Shown: one piece after another, positions 17,438 to 26,263 of the stretch | How the letters are laid out: every line of letters starts with the position of its first letter | Numbering within the stretch: the first letter of the stretch is position 1 | Assembly: GCA_003133225.1 (NCBI GenBank) | Contig: PKWL01000145.1 | Coordinates: 1 to 58,242, forward strand | DNA from: Janthinobacterium sp. | Lineage (GTDB): Bacteria > Pseudomonadota > Gammaproteobacteria > Burkholderiales > Burkholderiaceae_D | DNA length: 58,242 bases | Direction of reading: 5' to 3' | The notes under the pieces: model-generated | The model's input: only the letters and a program-made list of their open reading frames with translations | The model's database searches: none | What the model was told of the DNA's origin: nothing | Position numbers and translations under genes: made by a program

Positions 17438-17594
17438 TATCCTGGTCTGCCCTGTCTGCAAGGGCCCGCTTGAATACGATAAAAAAGAGCAGGAACTAAT
17501 CTGCCGCCCGGACCGGCTCGCCTATCCAATCCGTGACGGCATCCCGATCATGTGGGCCGACCAGGCGCGCACGGTGCCAGACGTGCTCGAATAA
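17418..17594 (+). CDS. Trm112-like zinc-ribbon family protein (YcaR)
   Basis: A 58-residue protein of the Trm112/YcaR family: [20 protein letters not shown], then [19 protein letters not shown]. One CxxC pair is present; the second cysteine pair of full zinc ribbons is reduced to one Cys in ELICRPD. It starts with GTG inside the end of lpxK (20-base overlap) and ends three bases before kdsB, so all three are one transcription unit. The bacterial function is not settled; the conserved place between lpxK and kdsB suggests a link to lipopolysaccharide synthesis. Confidence 0.9.
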   Translation: MDARLLDILVCPVCKGPLEYDKKEQELICRPDRLAYPIRDGIPIMWADQARTVPDVLE

Positions 17595-17597
17595 TCG

Positions 17598-18359
17598 ATG
17601 CCCTTCGTTGTCATCATCCCGGCGCGCCTGGCATCGACGCGTCTGCCAAACAAGCCGCTTGCCGATCTGGGCGGCAAGCCCATGGTGGTGCGAGTGGCCG
17701 AGCGCGCGGCCGAGTCGGGCGCCGCGCGGGTCATTGTTGCCACCGACCATGCTGCCATCGGCGCCGCCTGTGCGGCGCACGGAGTGGAGGTATGCATGAC
17801 GCGCACCGATCACCCTTCGGGCACCGACCGCATCGCTGAGGTGGCGCGCAAGCTGCATCTGGCCGATGATGCGGTCGTCGTCAACTTGCAAGGCGACGAG
17901 CCGCTGATCGATCCGCCATTGTTGGCGGCCACGGCAGCGCAAATTTCCGCCACGGTGCCGATGGCGACCTGTGCCCATCGGCTGCATGAGGCGGCCGATG
18001 CCTTCAATCCGAATGTCGTTAAGGTCGTGCTCGACCAAGCGGGGCGGGCGCTATACTTCTCGCGTGCGGTAATTCCGTGGCACCGCGACGGGTTCGCAGC
18101 GTCCATCAAGTTGTTGCCACCTGGCTACATGCCGCTGCGTCACATCGGCCTGTATGCCTATCGCAATGCGTTCTTGCAAGCCTATCCGGAGCTGGCGGTG
18201 TCGCCGCTGGAATCGATCGAGGCGTTAGAGCAATTGCGGGCCTTGTGGCATGGTTATCCGATTGCCGTATTCGTGACCGAAACAAAGCCCGAGGCCGGCG
18301 TTGATACGGCGGAGGACTTGGCGCGCGTGCGACGGCACTTCGCGCCTAACGCCGCTTAG
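17598..18359 (+). CDS. kdsB: 3-deoxy-manno-octulosonate cytidylyltransferase
   Basis: Activates Kdo as CMP-Kdo for attachment to lipid A. The 253-residue protein has the nucleotidyltransferase start [19 protein letters not shown], the CTP-binding and Kdo-binding motifs [24 protein letters not shown], the segment [14 protein letters not shown] and RHIGLYAYR. It begins three bases after the Trm112-like gene and lies 180 bases before adk. Complete length. Confidence 0.95.
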   Translation: MPFVVIIPARLASTRLPNKPLADLGGKPMVVRVAERAAESGAARVIVATDHAAIGAACAAHGVEVCMTRTDHPSGTDRIAEVARKLHLADDAVVVNLQGDEPLIDPPLLAATAAQISATVPMATCAHRLHEAADAFNPNVVKVVLDQAGRALYFSRAVIPWHRDGFAASIKLLPPGYMPLRHIGLYAYRNAFLQAYPELAVSPLESIEALEQLRALWHGYPIAVFVTETKPEAGVDTAEDLARVRRHFAPNAA

Positions 18360-18533
18360 TAAGCATAAAAAAGTGACGTAATTTAACCGAAAATGGTGAT
18401 AAAGTAGCGTTTTATTCAGCTTCACATGCCAAATTGCGCACAAAGTGGTGTTGAGTGGAATTTTTGTGGTAAGTTTCGTTGAAGCTAGACAGATAGGCAC
18501 CGTTTCTACAGTTTCCACATACCACCATCTTAG

Positions 18534-19199
<666 letters not shown>

Positions 19200-19209
19200 G
19201 TTGGCGCAT

Positions 19210-19234
19210 AGCGGACCGAGGGTCCGCTTTTTTT
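19210..19234 (+). terminator. Rho-independent terminator of adk
   Basis: AGCGGACC pairs perfectly with GGTCCGCT around a three-base loop and is followed by six T; it begins ten bases after the adk stop. Confidence 0.9.
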
Positions 19235-19423
19235 GCGCCAAAAAATTGGCGTCCCCCTCCTTTTGACCAATATGCATGCCCGCCACAGAGCGGGCATTGT
19301 TAGCGAGTGTTTCGCCGTTTTGCAGTACGCTAGGTTGGTAGGTTGCACGTGATCGTTGTTCACGACCGCAGTTTTCCTAAGTGTCGTTTGTAGTTCTTGA
19401 ATCATAAAAACTAAGGGAGCAGT

Positions 19424-21598
19424 ATGGTAGCGAGTCTATGGTTTGCAGTAGTCTGCGGCATTATCGCAGTCGTTTATGGTCTTTGGTCACGAAGCTGGAT
19501 ATTGCGCCAAGATGCGGGCAATGCCCGCATGCAGGAAATCGCACTGGCAATCCAACAAGGAGCGGCCGCCTACCTGGCGCGCCAATACCGTACCATCGCC
19601 ATGGTCGGTGTGGTTCTCCTGATCGTTATCTACGCGCTGTTGGGATTGCACACGGCGCTCGGCTTTCTAGTTGGCTCGCTGCTCTCGGGCGCCTGTGGTT
19701 TTATCGGAATGAATGTTTCGGTACGGGCCAATGTGCGCACGGCGCAGGCGGCCACCAAGGGCATGAACGAAGCGCTCGACGTCGCCTTCAAGGGCGGCGC
19801 AATCACCGGCATGCTGGTGGTCGGACTCGGCCTGCTGGGTGTGACGCTCTTTTACTGGGTGCTAACGGCGTCCGCCGCCGGCTCGGCTTTATCCCAGCAT
19901 GACATCATCCAGCCGCTGATCGGACTGGCCTTCGGCGCCTCACTGATCTCGATCTTTGCACGTTTGGGCGGAGGTATTTTCACTAAGGGCGCGGATGTCG
20001 GCGCCGACCTGGTGGGCAAGGTCGAGGCCGGTATCCCGGAAGACGACCCGCGCAACCCGGCTGTGATTGCCGATAACGTGGGCGACAATGTGGGCGACTG
20101 CGCCGGCATGGCCGCTGACTTGTTTGAAACCTACGTGGTGACGTTGATCGCGACCATGCTGCTGGGCGCGCTAGTAATCACGAATTCGACGACGCAGGCG
20201 ATCGTATTTCCGCTGCTGCTGGGCGCGGTCTCCATCATCGGCTCCATCGTCGGCTGCTCGATGGTCAAGGCGAAACCGGGCAAAAACATCATGTCGGCGT
20301 TGTATACCGGTCTGTGGTGGGCAGCGGGCTTGTCCTTGATCGGCTTCGCTGGCGTCACCTGGTACATTTGGAAAGACGAGGCGATGCGCATGCAGATGAT
20401 GGGCTCGACGGTGGTCGGCATCGTCCTGACCGGCTTGATGGTCTACATCACCGAATATTACACTGGCACCGACTTTAAGCCCGTGCGCCATATTGCTGAA
20501 GCATCAACCACCGGCCATGGCACAAATATCATTGCCGGACTGGGCGTATCGATGAAATCGACGGCCTATCCGGTGCTAGCGGTATGCGCCGCAATCTTGG
20601 TGGCTTATCAATTGCACGGCTTGTACGGCATCGCCATTGCCGCCACCTCGATGTTGTCGATGGCCGGCATTATCGTCGCGCTCGACGCCTACGGTCCGAT
20701 CACCGATAATGCCGGCGGCATCGCTGAAATGTCGGGCATGCCCGAATCCGTGCGCGCCATCACCGACCCGCTTGACGCCGTCGGTAATACGACCAAGGCA
20801 GTCACCAAAGGTTACGCAATCGGCTCGGCCGGCTTGGCCGCGTTGGTGCTGTTTGCCGACTACACTCACGCGCTTGAATCGGTGGGTCAAACCATTACAT
20901 TTGACTTGTCGAACCCGATGGTCATCGTCGGCCTGTTCATTGGCGGGCTGATTCCGTATCTGTTCGGGGCGATGGCGATGGAAGCGGTGGGACGCGCAGC
21001 GGGCGCGGTGGTGGTCGAAGTTCGGCGCCAGTTCCGCGACATCAAGGGCATCATGGACGGCAGCGGTAAGCCCGAATATGACAAGGCGGTTGATATGCTG
21101 ACCGCCTCCGCCATCCGTGAAATGATCATTCCATCCTTATTGCCAGTCGTCGTGCCAATCGTAGTTGGCATGCTGCTCGGGCCAGCCGCTTTGGGTGGGA
21201 TGCTAATGGGTACGATCGTGACGGGCTTGTTTGTCGCCATTTCTATGACCACTGGCGGCGGTGCCTGGGACAATGCGAAGAAATATATTGAGGACGGCAA
21301 CTTCGGCGGCAAAGGATCCGACGCCCACAAAGCGGCAGTGACGGGTGACACCGTGGGCGATCCGTACAAGGACACGGCCGGTCCCGCCGTCAACCCGTTG
21401 ATTAAAATCATTAACATCGTTGCGTTGTTGCTAGTGCCTTTGTTACCAACGTCAGGCTGGCTAGCTGTCGCCGCGCCAGTGGCGGCGGTACACGCGATCG
21501 CGCCACAGCAGAGCCCGGGCCTGGTCGACTCATTGCCAGCCATGGCAGGGGTAAGCAGTTCGGAAAACGCTGAGCCTGTGCCCGTGCAGCAAAAGTAA
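19424..21598 (+). CDS. hppA: Membrane-bound proton-translocating pyrophosphatase
   Basis: Integral membrane enzyme that couples pyrophosphate hydrolysis to ion pumping. The 724-residue protein shows the substrate-binding signature [16 protein letters not shown] and the Asp-rich [19 protein letters not shown], plus the second acidic signature around the [16 protein letters not shown] loop. The segment [18 protein letters not shown] has Lys after the double Thr, as in the K+-insensitive H+-pumping subfamily (K+-dependent enzymes have Ala there). About sixteen membrane spans can be seen. AGGGAG precedes the ATG at a good distance. It is flanked by terminators on both sides and so is monocistronic. 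Confidence 0.95.
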   Translation: MVASLWFAVVCGIIAVVYGLWSRSWILRQDAGNARMQEIALAIQQGAAAYLARQYRTIAMVGVVLLIVIYALLGLHTALGFLVGSLLSGACGFIGMNVSVRANVRTAQAATKGMNEALDVAFKGGAITGMLVVGLGLLGVTLFYWVLTASAAGSALSQHDIIQPLIGLAFGASLISIFARLGGGIFTKGADVGADLVGKVEAGIPEDDPRNPAVIADNVGDNVGDCAGMAADLFETYVVTLIATMLLGALVITNSTTQAIVFPLLLGAVSIIGSIVGCSMVKAKPGKNIMSALYTGLWWAAGLSLIGFAGVTWYIWKDEAMRMQMMGSTVVGIVLTGLMVYITEYYTGTDFKPVRHIAEASTTGHGTNIIAGLGVSMKSTAYPVLAVCAAILVAYQLHGLYGIAIAATSMLSMAGIIVALDAYGPITDNAGGIAEMSGMPESVRAITDPLDAVGNTTKAVTKGYAIGSAGLAALVLFADYTHALESVGQTITFDLSNPMVIVGLFIGGLIPYLFGAMAMEAVGRAAGAVVVEVRRQFRDIKGIMDGSGKPEYDKAVDMLTASAIREMIIPSLLPVVVPIVVGMLLGPAALGGMLMGTIVTGLFVAISMTTGGGAWDNAKKYIEDGNFGGKGSDAHKAAVTGDTVGDPYKDTAGPAVNPLIKIINIVALLLVPLLPTSGWLAVAAPVAAVHAIAPQQSPGLVDSLPAMAGVSSSENAEPVPVQQK

Positions 21599-21633
21599 GG
21601 CAGAGCATACGGTAATACAGATGTAATAAGACG

Positions 21634-21662
21634 GCCCTGGTTTTCCAACCGGGGCTTTTTTT
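21634..21662 (+). terminator. Rho-independent terminator of hppA
   Basis: GCCCTGGTT pairs with AACCGGGGC (one G-T pair) around TTCC, followed by seven T. Confidence 0.88.
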
Positions 21663-21797
21663 CGTCAGTGCGCAGTAACTTTCCTTTCATTAATATCAAT
21701 TCGTTTCAGAGGTTACAAATTGTTTCGGATCCTTATAACTGGCGCAAATTCAACCAATAATAGATTGAAGGTATTTTTTTTCGTTGCGAGGTGTGTT

Positions 21798-22190
21798 ATG
21801 AACCACTTGAAATCAGCACTGGCGCTCGCTTTTATGGCTGGCACCCTGTTATGCGGGAATGCCTGGGCCGATCACGGCCACGGCGGCGGCTTCCACGGCG
21901 GCGGCTTCCGCGGAGGTGGCTTCCACGGAGGTGGCTTCCATGGCGGAGGCGCTCACGTTGGCGTGGTCATCGGCGGATTCTGGCCTGGCTATTGGTACGA
22001 CCCGTTTTATTACGGTTATCCGTATTACGGGTATTACGCCCCGCCCACGGTGGCGCCCGTGTATATCGAGCGCGACCAGAGTTCGGCGCAGCCATGGTAC
22101 TACTGTGATAGCACCCAAGGTTATTACCCGTACGTTCAGCAATGTCCGTCCGGCTGGCGCGCCGTCGCGCCGCAGCCAGCCCAGAAATAA
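21798..22190 (+). CDS. Gly/His-rich exported protein
   Basis: A 130-residue secreted protein. A signal peptide (residues 1-24, ending AWA) precedes a histidine/glycine repeat region in which HGGGF-type units occur five times in a row. A Tyr/Pro-rich segment follows (about 62-80), then a C-terminal motif WYYCDSTQGYYPYVQQCPSGW with two cysteines. The last motif is shared with many small proteobacterial envelope proteins; function unknown. His/Gly repeats suggest metal binding, which is inference. GAGGTG lies before the ATG at 21798; the longer frame upstream has no good start. A glycine-zipper lipoprotein gene follows after 12 bases, probably in one operon. Confidence 0.85.
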   Translation: MNHLKSALALAFMAGTLLCGNAWADHGHGGGFHGGGFRGGGFHGGGFHGGGAHVGVVIGGFWPGYWYDPFYYGYPYYGYYAPPTVAPVYIERDQSSAQPWYYCDSTQGYYPYVQQCPSGWRAVAPQPAQK

Positions 22191-22202
22191 GGAGGCTTGG
22201 CC

Positions 22203-22694
22203 ATGCCTACAGTATTCCGATTGGGTATTTGTCTAACGCCCCTGATGCTGGGCGCATGCACCGTCATGCCGCCCGGCCCGTCCGCGCTCGTGTTGCCTGG
22301 CACCGGTAAGAGTTTTGATCAGTTTCGCAGCGACGATTTTTCCTGCCGCAGTTACGCTCAGTCTCAAATTGGGGGCAACACGGCGCAGCAGGCCAGCCTT
22401 GATAGCGGCATTCGCAGCGCCGCTCTCGGCACAGCGCTCGGCGCGGTGGCGGGCGCGGCGATCGACGGCGGACATGGGGCTGGCGTGGGCGCCGGCACCG
22501 GTCTGGTCATTGGCGCCCTAGCCGGTGCCGATGCCGGCCGCGGTTCCGCATATGGCCTGCAGCGGCGTTACGACAACGCTTATCAGCAATGCATGTACGC
22601 GCAAGGGCATAGGGTGCCTGGCGTCGCCCCGTTCAGTGGCGTGCCGGCCAATGCCGGCTATCCGCCTCCAAACATGCCGCCGCCCGGCCGCTGA
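22203..22694 (+). CDS. Glycine-zipper family lipoprotein
   Basis: A 163-residue protein with a lipoprotein signal peptide; the lipobox LGAC places the acylated cysteine near residue 19. The middle has a glycine-zipper segment (AALGTALGAVAGAAIDGG and GVGAGTGLVIGALAGADAG), followed by YDNAYQQCMYAQGHRVP and a Pro-rich tail. Such proteins sit in the outer membrane or periplasm and their zipper can insert in or oligomerise at membranes; the role is unknown. GGAGG is seven bases before the ATG at 22203, preferred over a TTG at 22197. Downstream partner of the Gly/His-rich protein gene. Confidence 0.86.
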   Translation: MPTVFRLGICLTPLMLGACTVMPPGPSALVLPGTGKSFDQFRSDDFSCRSYAQSQIGGNTAQQASLDSGIRSAALGTALGAVAGAAIDGGHGAGVGAGTGLVIGALAGADAGRGSAYGLQRRYDNAYQQCMYAQGHRVPGVAPFSGVPANAGYPPPNMPPPGR

Positions 22695-22977
22695 CGACCA
22701 AAAACGCCCCTCGTGCGGACGAGTTCCGCGTGCGCGGTGGAGGCTGGGCTTGGCGCCGTGCATGGTTGGGCAGGGTTTGACGCCGCCAAAGGCATGCACC
22801 GCGCCCATGCAGCCGAAATGACGTTTGGTGGCACGTTTTTATTCATTATGTGAGCCGCCTTTTTAATCAATCCTCTTTCCGGCGTAAAAACTCGCTACAA
22901 TTAGCGCTACTTGACGTTGACGTTAAGGTAAGCGTTGCGCCACCACGTTCACTGTTTTTACTTTCGAAAGAGAATTC

Positions 22978-23736
22978 ATGCAAATTCAAGATAACGTTTT
23001 TATCATCACGGGCGGCGCGTCCGGCCTCGGTGCGGCCACTGCGCGCATGATTACGGCCGCGGGCGGCAAGGTCGTATTAGCCGACGTGCAAGAGCAGGCG
23101 GGAGCAAAGCTGGCGGCCGAACTCAAGGGCCGCTTCGTTAAATGTGACGTGACCTCGGAAGTGGACGGCAAGGCGGTGGTGGATGCCGCCGTCGCGCTGG
23201 GAACCCTGCGCGGACTGGTCAATTGCGCCGGGGTCGCGCCTGCCGTCAAGACTGTTGGCAAGGAAGGCCCGCACCCACTCGATGTGTTCCAGCGTACGGT
23301 CAACATCAACCTGATAGGCACCTTCAATATGGCCCGGCTGGCCGCCGATGCGATGGGCAAGACCGGCGCCACCGATCAGGGCGAGCGCGGCGTCATCATC
23401 AACACGGCTTCGGTGGCCGCCTATGATGGACAGATCGGCCAAGCCGCCTACGCCTCCTCGAAAGCGGCCGTGGTAGGCTTGACCTTGCCTATGGCGCGCG
23501 ACCTGTCGCGTAGCGGCATCCGCGTTATGACCATCGCCCCCGGCATTTTCGAAACACCGATGTTGCTCGGTATGCCAGCCGAAGTACAGGACGCCTTGGG
23601 CAAGATGGTGCCGTTCCCGCCGCGCCTGGGCAAACCAGCGGAATATGCGCACTTGGTTAAGGCGATCATCGAAAACATCATGTTAAATGGCGAGACCATC
23701 CGCCTCGACGGAGCGATCCGCATGCAGCCCAAATAA
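22978..23736 (+). CDS. SDR-family dehydrogenase (3-hydroxyacyl-CoA dehydrogenase type II-like)
   Basis: Short-chain NAD-dependent dehydrogenase. The 252 residues contain the cofactor motif TGGASGLGAATAR (11-23), the NCAGVAPA strand (classically NNAG), the catalytic Ser in INTASVAAYDGQIGQ and the YASSKAA motif (Tyr and Lys), then PGIFETPML. The pattern, including GIGQ-like and PFPPRLGKPAEYA, is that of the HSD10 / 2-methyl-3-hydroxybutyryl-CoA dehydrogenase group. That suggests a role in fatty-acid or isoleucine breakdown; the substrate is inferred from similarity only. AAAGAGA precedes the ATG. Monocistronic. Confidence 0.88.
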   Translation: MQIQDNVFIITGGASGLGAATARMITAAGGKVVLADVQEQAGAKLAAELKGRFVKCDVTSEVDGKAVVDAAVALGTLRGLVNCAGVAPAVKTVGKEGPHPLDVFQRTVNINLIGTFNMARLAADAMGKTGATDQGERGVIINTASVAAYDGQIGQAAYASSKAAVVGLTLPMARDLSRSGIRVMTIAPGIFETPMLLGMPAEVQDALGKMVPFPPRLGKPAEYAHLVKAIIENIMLNGETIRLDGAIRMQPK

Positions 23737-23883
23737 AACCACGGCCACGGGTAGCTCATTTGGCAGCGGGCTTAGGTCGCGTGCAGCATGATCGGTGAGT
23801 AGAGGTATCGCGCCGCCTCCTTCATTGAGACCTTGCGAATCAACGGCGCGGCCGTACAGGCGCGCCTTTTCTATCGGGAATTC

Positions 23884-25662
23884 ATGCTCAGATCGAAGAT
23901 ACTGGCGCTCGTTTGCACGCTGCTTGGGGTTTTTTCCGCCAGCCCCTCCTTGGCCTACGAGGTCCCCCTCAAGGGGCCGGAGCGGGGATCCGGATATGTT
24001 GAGAAATCCGGTTGGGTCGCGAAAAAATTCATGGTGGCCGCGGCCAACCCGCTAGCTGCGGATGCCGGCTACGAGATGCTCAAGCAGGGCGGTTCGGCGA
24101 TCGACGCGGCCATTGCGATGCAAATGGTACTAGGGTTGGTCGAGCCGCAATCGTCGGGCATCGGCGGCGGCGCCTTTTTGATGTACTTCGACGGCCGGCA
24201 GGTGCAAGCGTTCGACGGGCGCGAAACTGCGCCCGCCATCGCAACCGAACACTTATTTCAAAATCCGGACGGTACCGCTGTCTCGCGCGAAGTGGGCCTG
24301 GTCGGCGGGCGCTCGGTGGGCGCGCCGGGCGTGTTGCGCATGCTGGAATTGGCATACCGGCAGCACGGCAAGCTGCCCTGGGCGAGCTTGTTTGGCCCCG
24401 CCATCAAACTCGCTGAGGGCGGCTTCCCGGTTGGCCGGCGCTTGAGTATTTTGCTCAGCGCGGATCCCTATCTGGCGCGGGATCCGGTCGCCGCCGCGTA
24501 TTTCTATGATGAGGACAAAAAAGCCTGGCCGGTCGGCCACGTACTGAAAAACCCGGCCCTGGCGCGCACCTTGCGCGAGATTGCGAGGGGTGGCGCCGAC
24601 GCCTTTTACCAAGGCCACATCGCGCACGACATCGAGTTCAAAGTGACTGGCCACGCAACTAATCCAGGAGGTTTGACCGCAATTGACATTGCACATTACC
24701 AGGCCAAGGTGCGCCCGCCAATTTGTAGCGATTACAAGCGCTGGACTGTGTGCGGCGTGCCGCCGCCATCGTCGGGCGGCATCGCCATCGCGCAGATGCT
24801 GGGCATGCTAGAAGTGAAGGATATCGGGCCCGACGCGCCAGTCGATGGCGTGCTCGGGGTCGACGCAATCCATCTGTTTTCCGAAGTAGGGCGCCTGGCG
24901 TACGCCGACCGCAGTCGCTATGTAGCCGATACCGACTTCGTCGCCCTGCCCGGGCACGGGGTGGCATCCCTACTCGATAAAACCTATTTGGCGCAGCGCG
25001 TTGCGCTGATTGGCGAACGGTCCATGGGGCATGCCGAACCGGGCACGCCGCCTGGCGTCGATGTGGCCTGGGGCACAGACGATGCGATCGAGCGCCCTTC
25101 AACCTCGCAAATGGCGGTGGTGGATGGCCACGGCGCGGGCTTATCGATGACGACGACAGTGGAAGACGCATTCGGCGCGCGCCAGATGGTCGATGGTTTT
25201 CTTCTTAATAACGAGCTGACGGACTTTTCGTTTGACTCGGTCGATGCGAACGGCCCGATCGCGAACCGGGTGCAGGGCGGCAAGCGCCCGCGCAGCGCCA
25301 TGGCTCCGACCCTCGTGTTTGAGAAAGGCAGCAAGACGCTGGTCCTGGCCATCGGCTCGCCCGGCGGTTCGTCCATCATCAATTATGTCGCCAAGGTCCT
25401 GGTGGGAACGATGGATTGGGGCTTGAACGTGCAGCAGGCCATCAGCTTGCCTAACTTTGGCAGTCGCAACGGCCCCACCGAACTCGAGGCTGGGCGCGTG
25501 CCGGCCGGCCTGGTCGCGGCGCTCAAAGCCAGGGGCCACGAGGTAAGTGTGATTGAACAAAATTCTGGCTTGCAGGGCATCATGCGGTTGTCGATGCACG
25601 GCCAGGAAGTCTGGTTTGGCGGCGCCGACCCGCGCCGCGAGGGGATTGCGCGCGGCGACTAA
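23884..25662 (+). CDS. ggt: Gamma-glutamyltransferase
   Basis: Periplasmic N-terminal nucleophile hydrolase that removes or transfers the gamma-glutamyl group of glutathione and related compounds. The 592-residue precursor starts with a signal peptide (1-24) and has the family motif QSSGIGGGAFLMYFDG and the substrate loop FDGRETAP. The autocleavage site and nucleophile is Thr407 in RPSTSQMAVVD, dividing large and small subunits. The small subunit carries DGFLLNNELTDFSF, RPRSAMAPTLV and the oxyanion glycine pair in GSPGGSSIINYV. GGGAA precedes the ATG at 23884, so the longer frame to 23833 is not used. A long perfect hairpin follows the gene. Confidence 0.94.
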   Translation: MLRSKILALVCTLLGVFSASPSLAYEVPLKGPERGSGYVEKSGWVAKKFMVAAANPLAADAGYEMLKQGGSAIDAAIAMQMVLGLVEPQSSGIGGGAFLMYFDGRQVQAFDGRETAPAIATEHLFQNPDGTAVSREVGLVGGRSVGAPGVLRMLELAYRQHGKLPWASLFGPAIKLAEGGFPVGRRLSILLSADPYLARDPVAAAYFYDEDKKAWPVGHVLKNPALARTLREIARGGADAFYQGHIAHDIEFKVTGHATNPGGLTAIDIAHYQAKVRPPICSDYKRWTVCGVPPPSSGGIAIAQMLGMLEVKDIGPDAPVDGVLGVDAIHLFSEVGRLAYADRSRYVADTDFVALPGHGVASLLDKTYLAQRVALIGERSMGHAEPGTPPGVDVAWGTDDAIERPSTSQMAVVDGHGAGLSMTTTVEDAFGARQMVDGFLLNNELTDFSFDSVDANGPIANRVQGGKRPRSAMAPTLVFEKGSKTLVLAIGSPGGSSIINYVAKVLVGTMDWGLNVQQAISLPNFGSRNGPTELEAGRVPAGLVAALKARGHEVSVIEQNSGLQGIMRLSMHGQEVWFGGADPRREGIARGD

Positions 25663-25736
25663 GCTCCCCGCTATGGGCAGAGGCACCAAAGCGGGGGAGC
25701 GCCGGCAAACTGTCGCATGCCAAATTCCCGATAGGC

Positions 25737-25776
25737 AGGCCCCCTGGCGCCGGCTGACGGCCGCGCCAGGGGGCCT
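25737..25776. repeat. Perfect 14-bp inverted repeat downstream of ggt
   Basis: AGGCCCCCTGGCGC pairs with GCGCCAGGGGGCCT around a twelve-base loop that is itself partly complementary. No T-run follows, so it may be a Rho-assisted terminator, an mRNA-protecting structure or a scattered palindromic element. Confidence 0.6.
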
Positions 25777-25946
25777 AGCACCTGCGGTCATAATGGCGGC
25801 CGTGGCGCAGCGGACGGTCGGGCTAGCGGAAAGACCGTTTCGATCAACCGAGTGTTGCGCAGCGCTTTTTGATTAATTCAAGGCGGGCGTCGATCGGGGC
25901 TGGAAGCGCGCTCGATCAATCGTCTCGCAAAACCCGGGTGCATCGA

Positions 25947-26021
25947 TGGTCCCCCCGACAGGAATCGGACCTGTATCCCACGCTTAGGAGGCATGTGCAC
26001 TATCCATTGTGCTACGGGGAG
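25947..26021 (-). tRNA. tRNA-Arg (anticodon CCU)
   Basis: Cloverleaf on the minus strand. Acceptor CTCCCCG pairs with CGGGGGG (one T-G pair), followed by A73 and an encoded CCA. The D stem is GCAC/GTGC. The anticodon stem is CATGC/GCGTG with loop CTCCTAA (anticodon CCT, decoding AGG) and the T stem is ACAGG/CCTGT. Two features are unusual: the acceptor begins with C1-G72, and the T loop reads TCCGATT, so position 55, almost always T, is C. It lies between ggt and the uup gene, oriented against both. Confidence 0.85.
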
Positions 26022-26263
26022 GACGCCGGCGCCCGGCAGGACCGGACCCAAGGCCGGGGTGACGTTTCGCGCTCGCCCGGCGATTCGTGTCCATGCGCCG
26101 CTCCTGAAAGCGGAAAATGTCGCGAACCGACCGCAATTATAGCCGACAGTACACCAAGAAATGGTGCGGCATGTGCGTCTATCGGTACAATGCGTGCTTC
26201 ATTCATTTAATCGGCGCGTATTTCGTCTCAAAAACGGAGCGCGCTCGAGCACCGACCCTCATT

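Noticed and set aside
21880..21960. Short tandem DNA repeats as a possible CRISPR-like array
   Set aside because: The repeats are in frame and encode the HGGGF units of the exported protein; there are no spacers.
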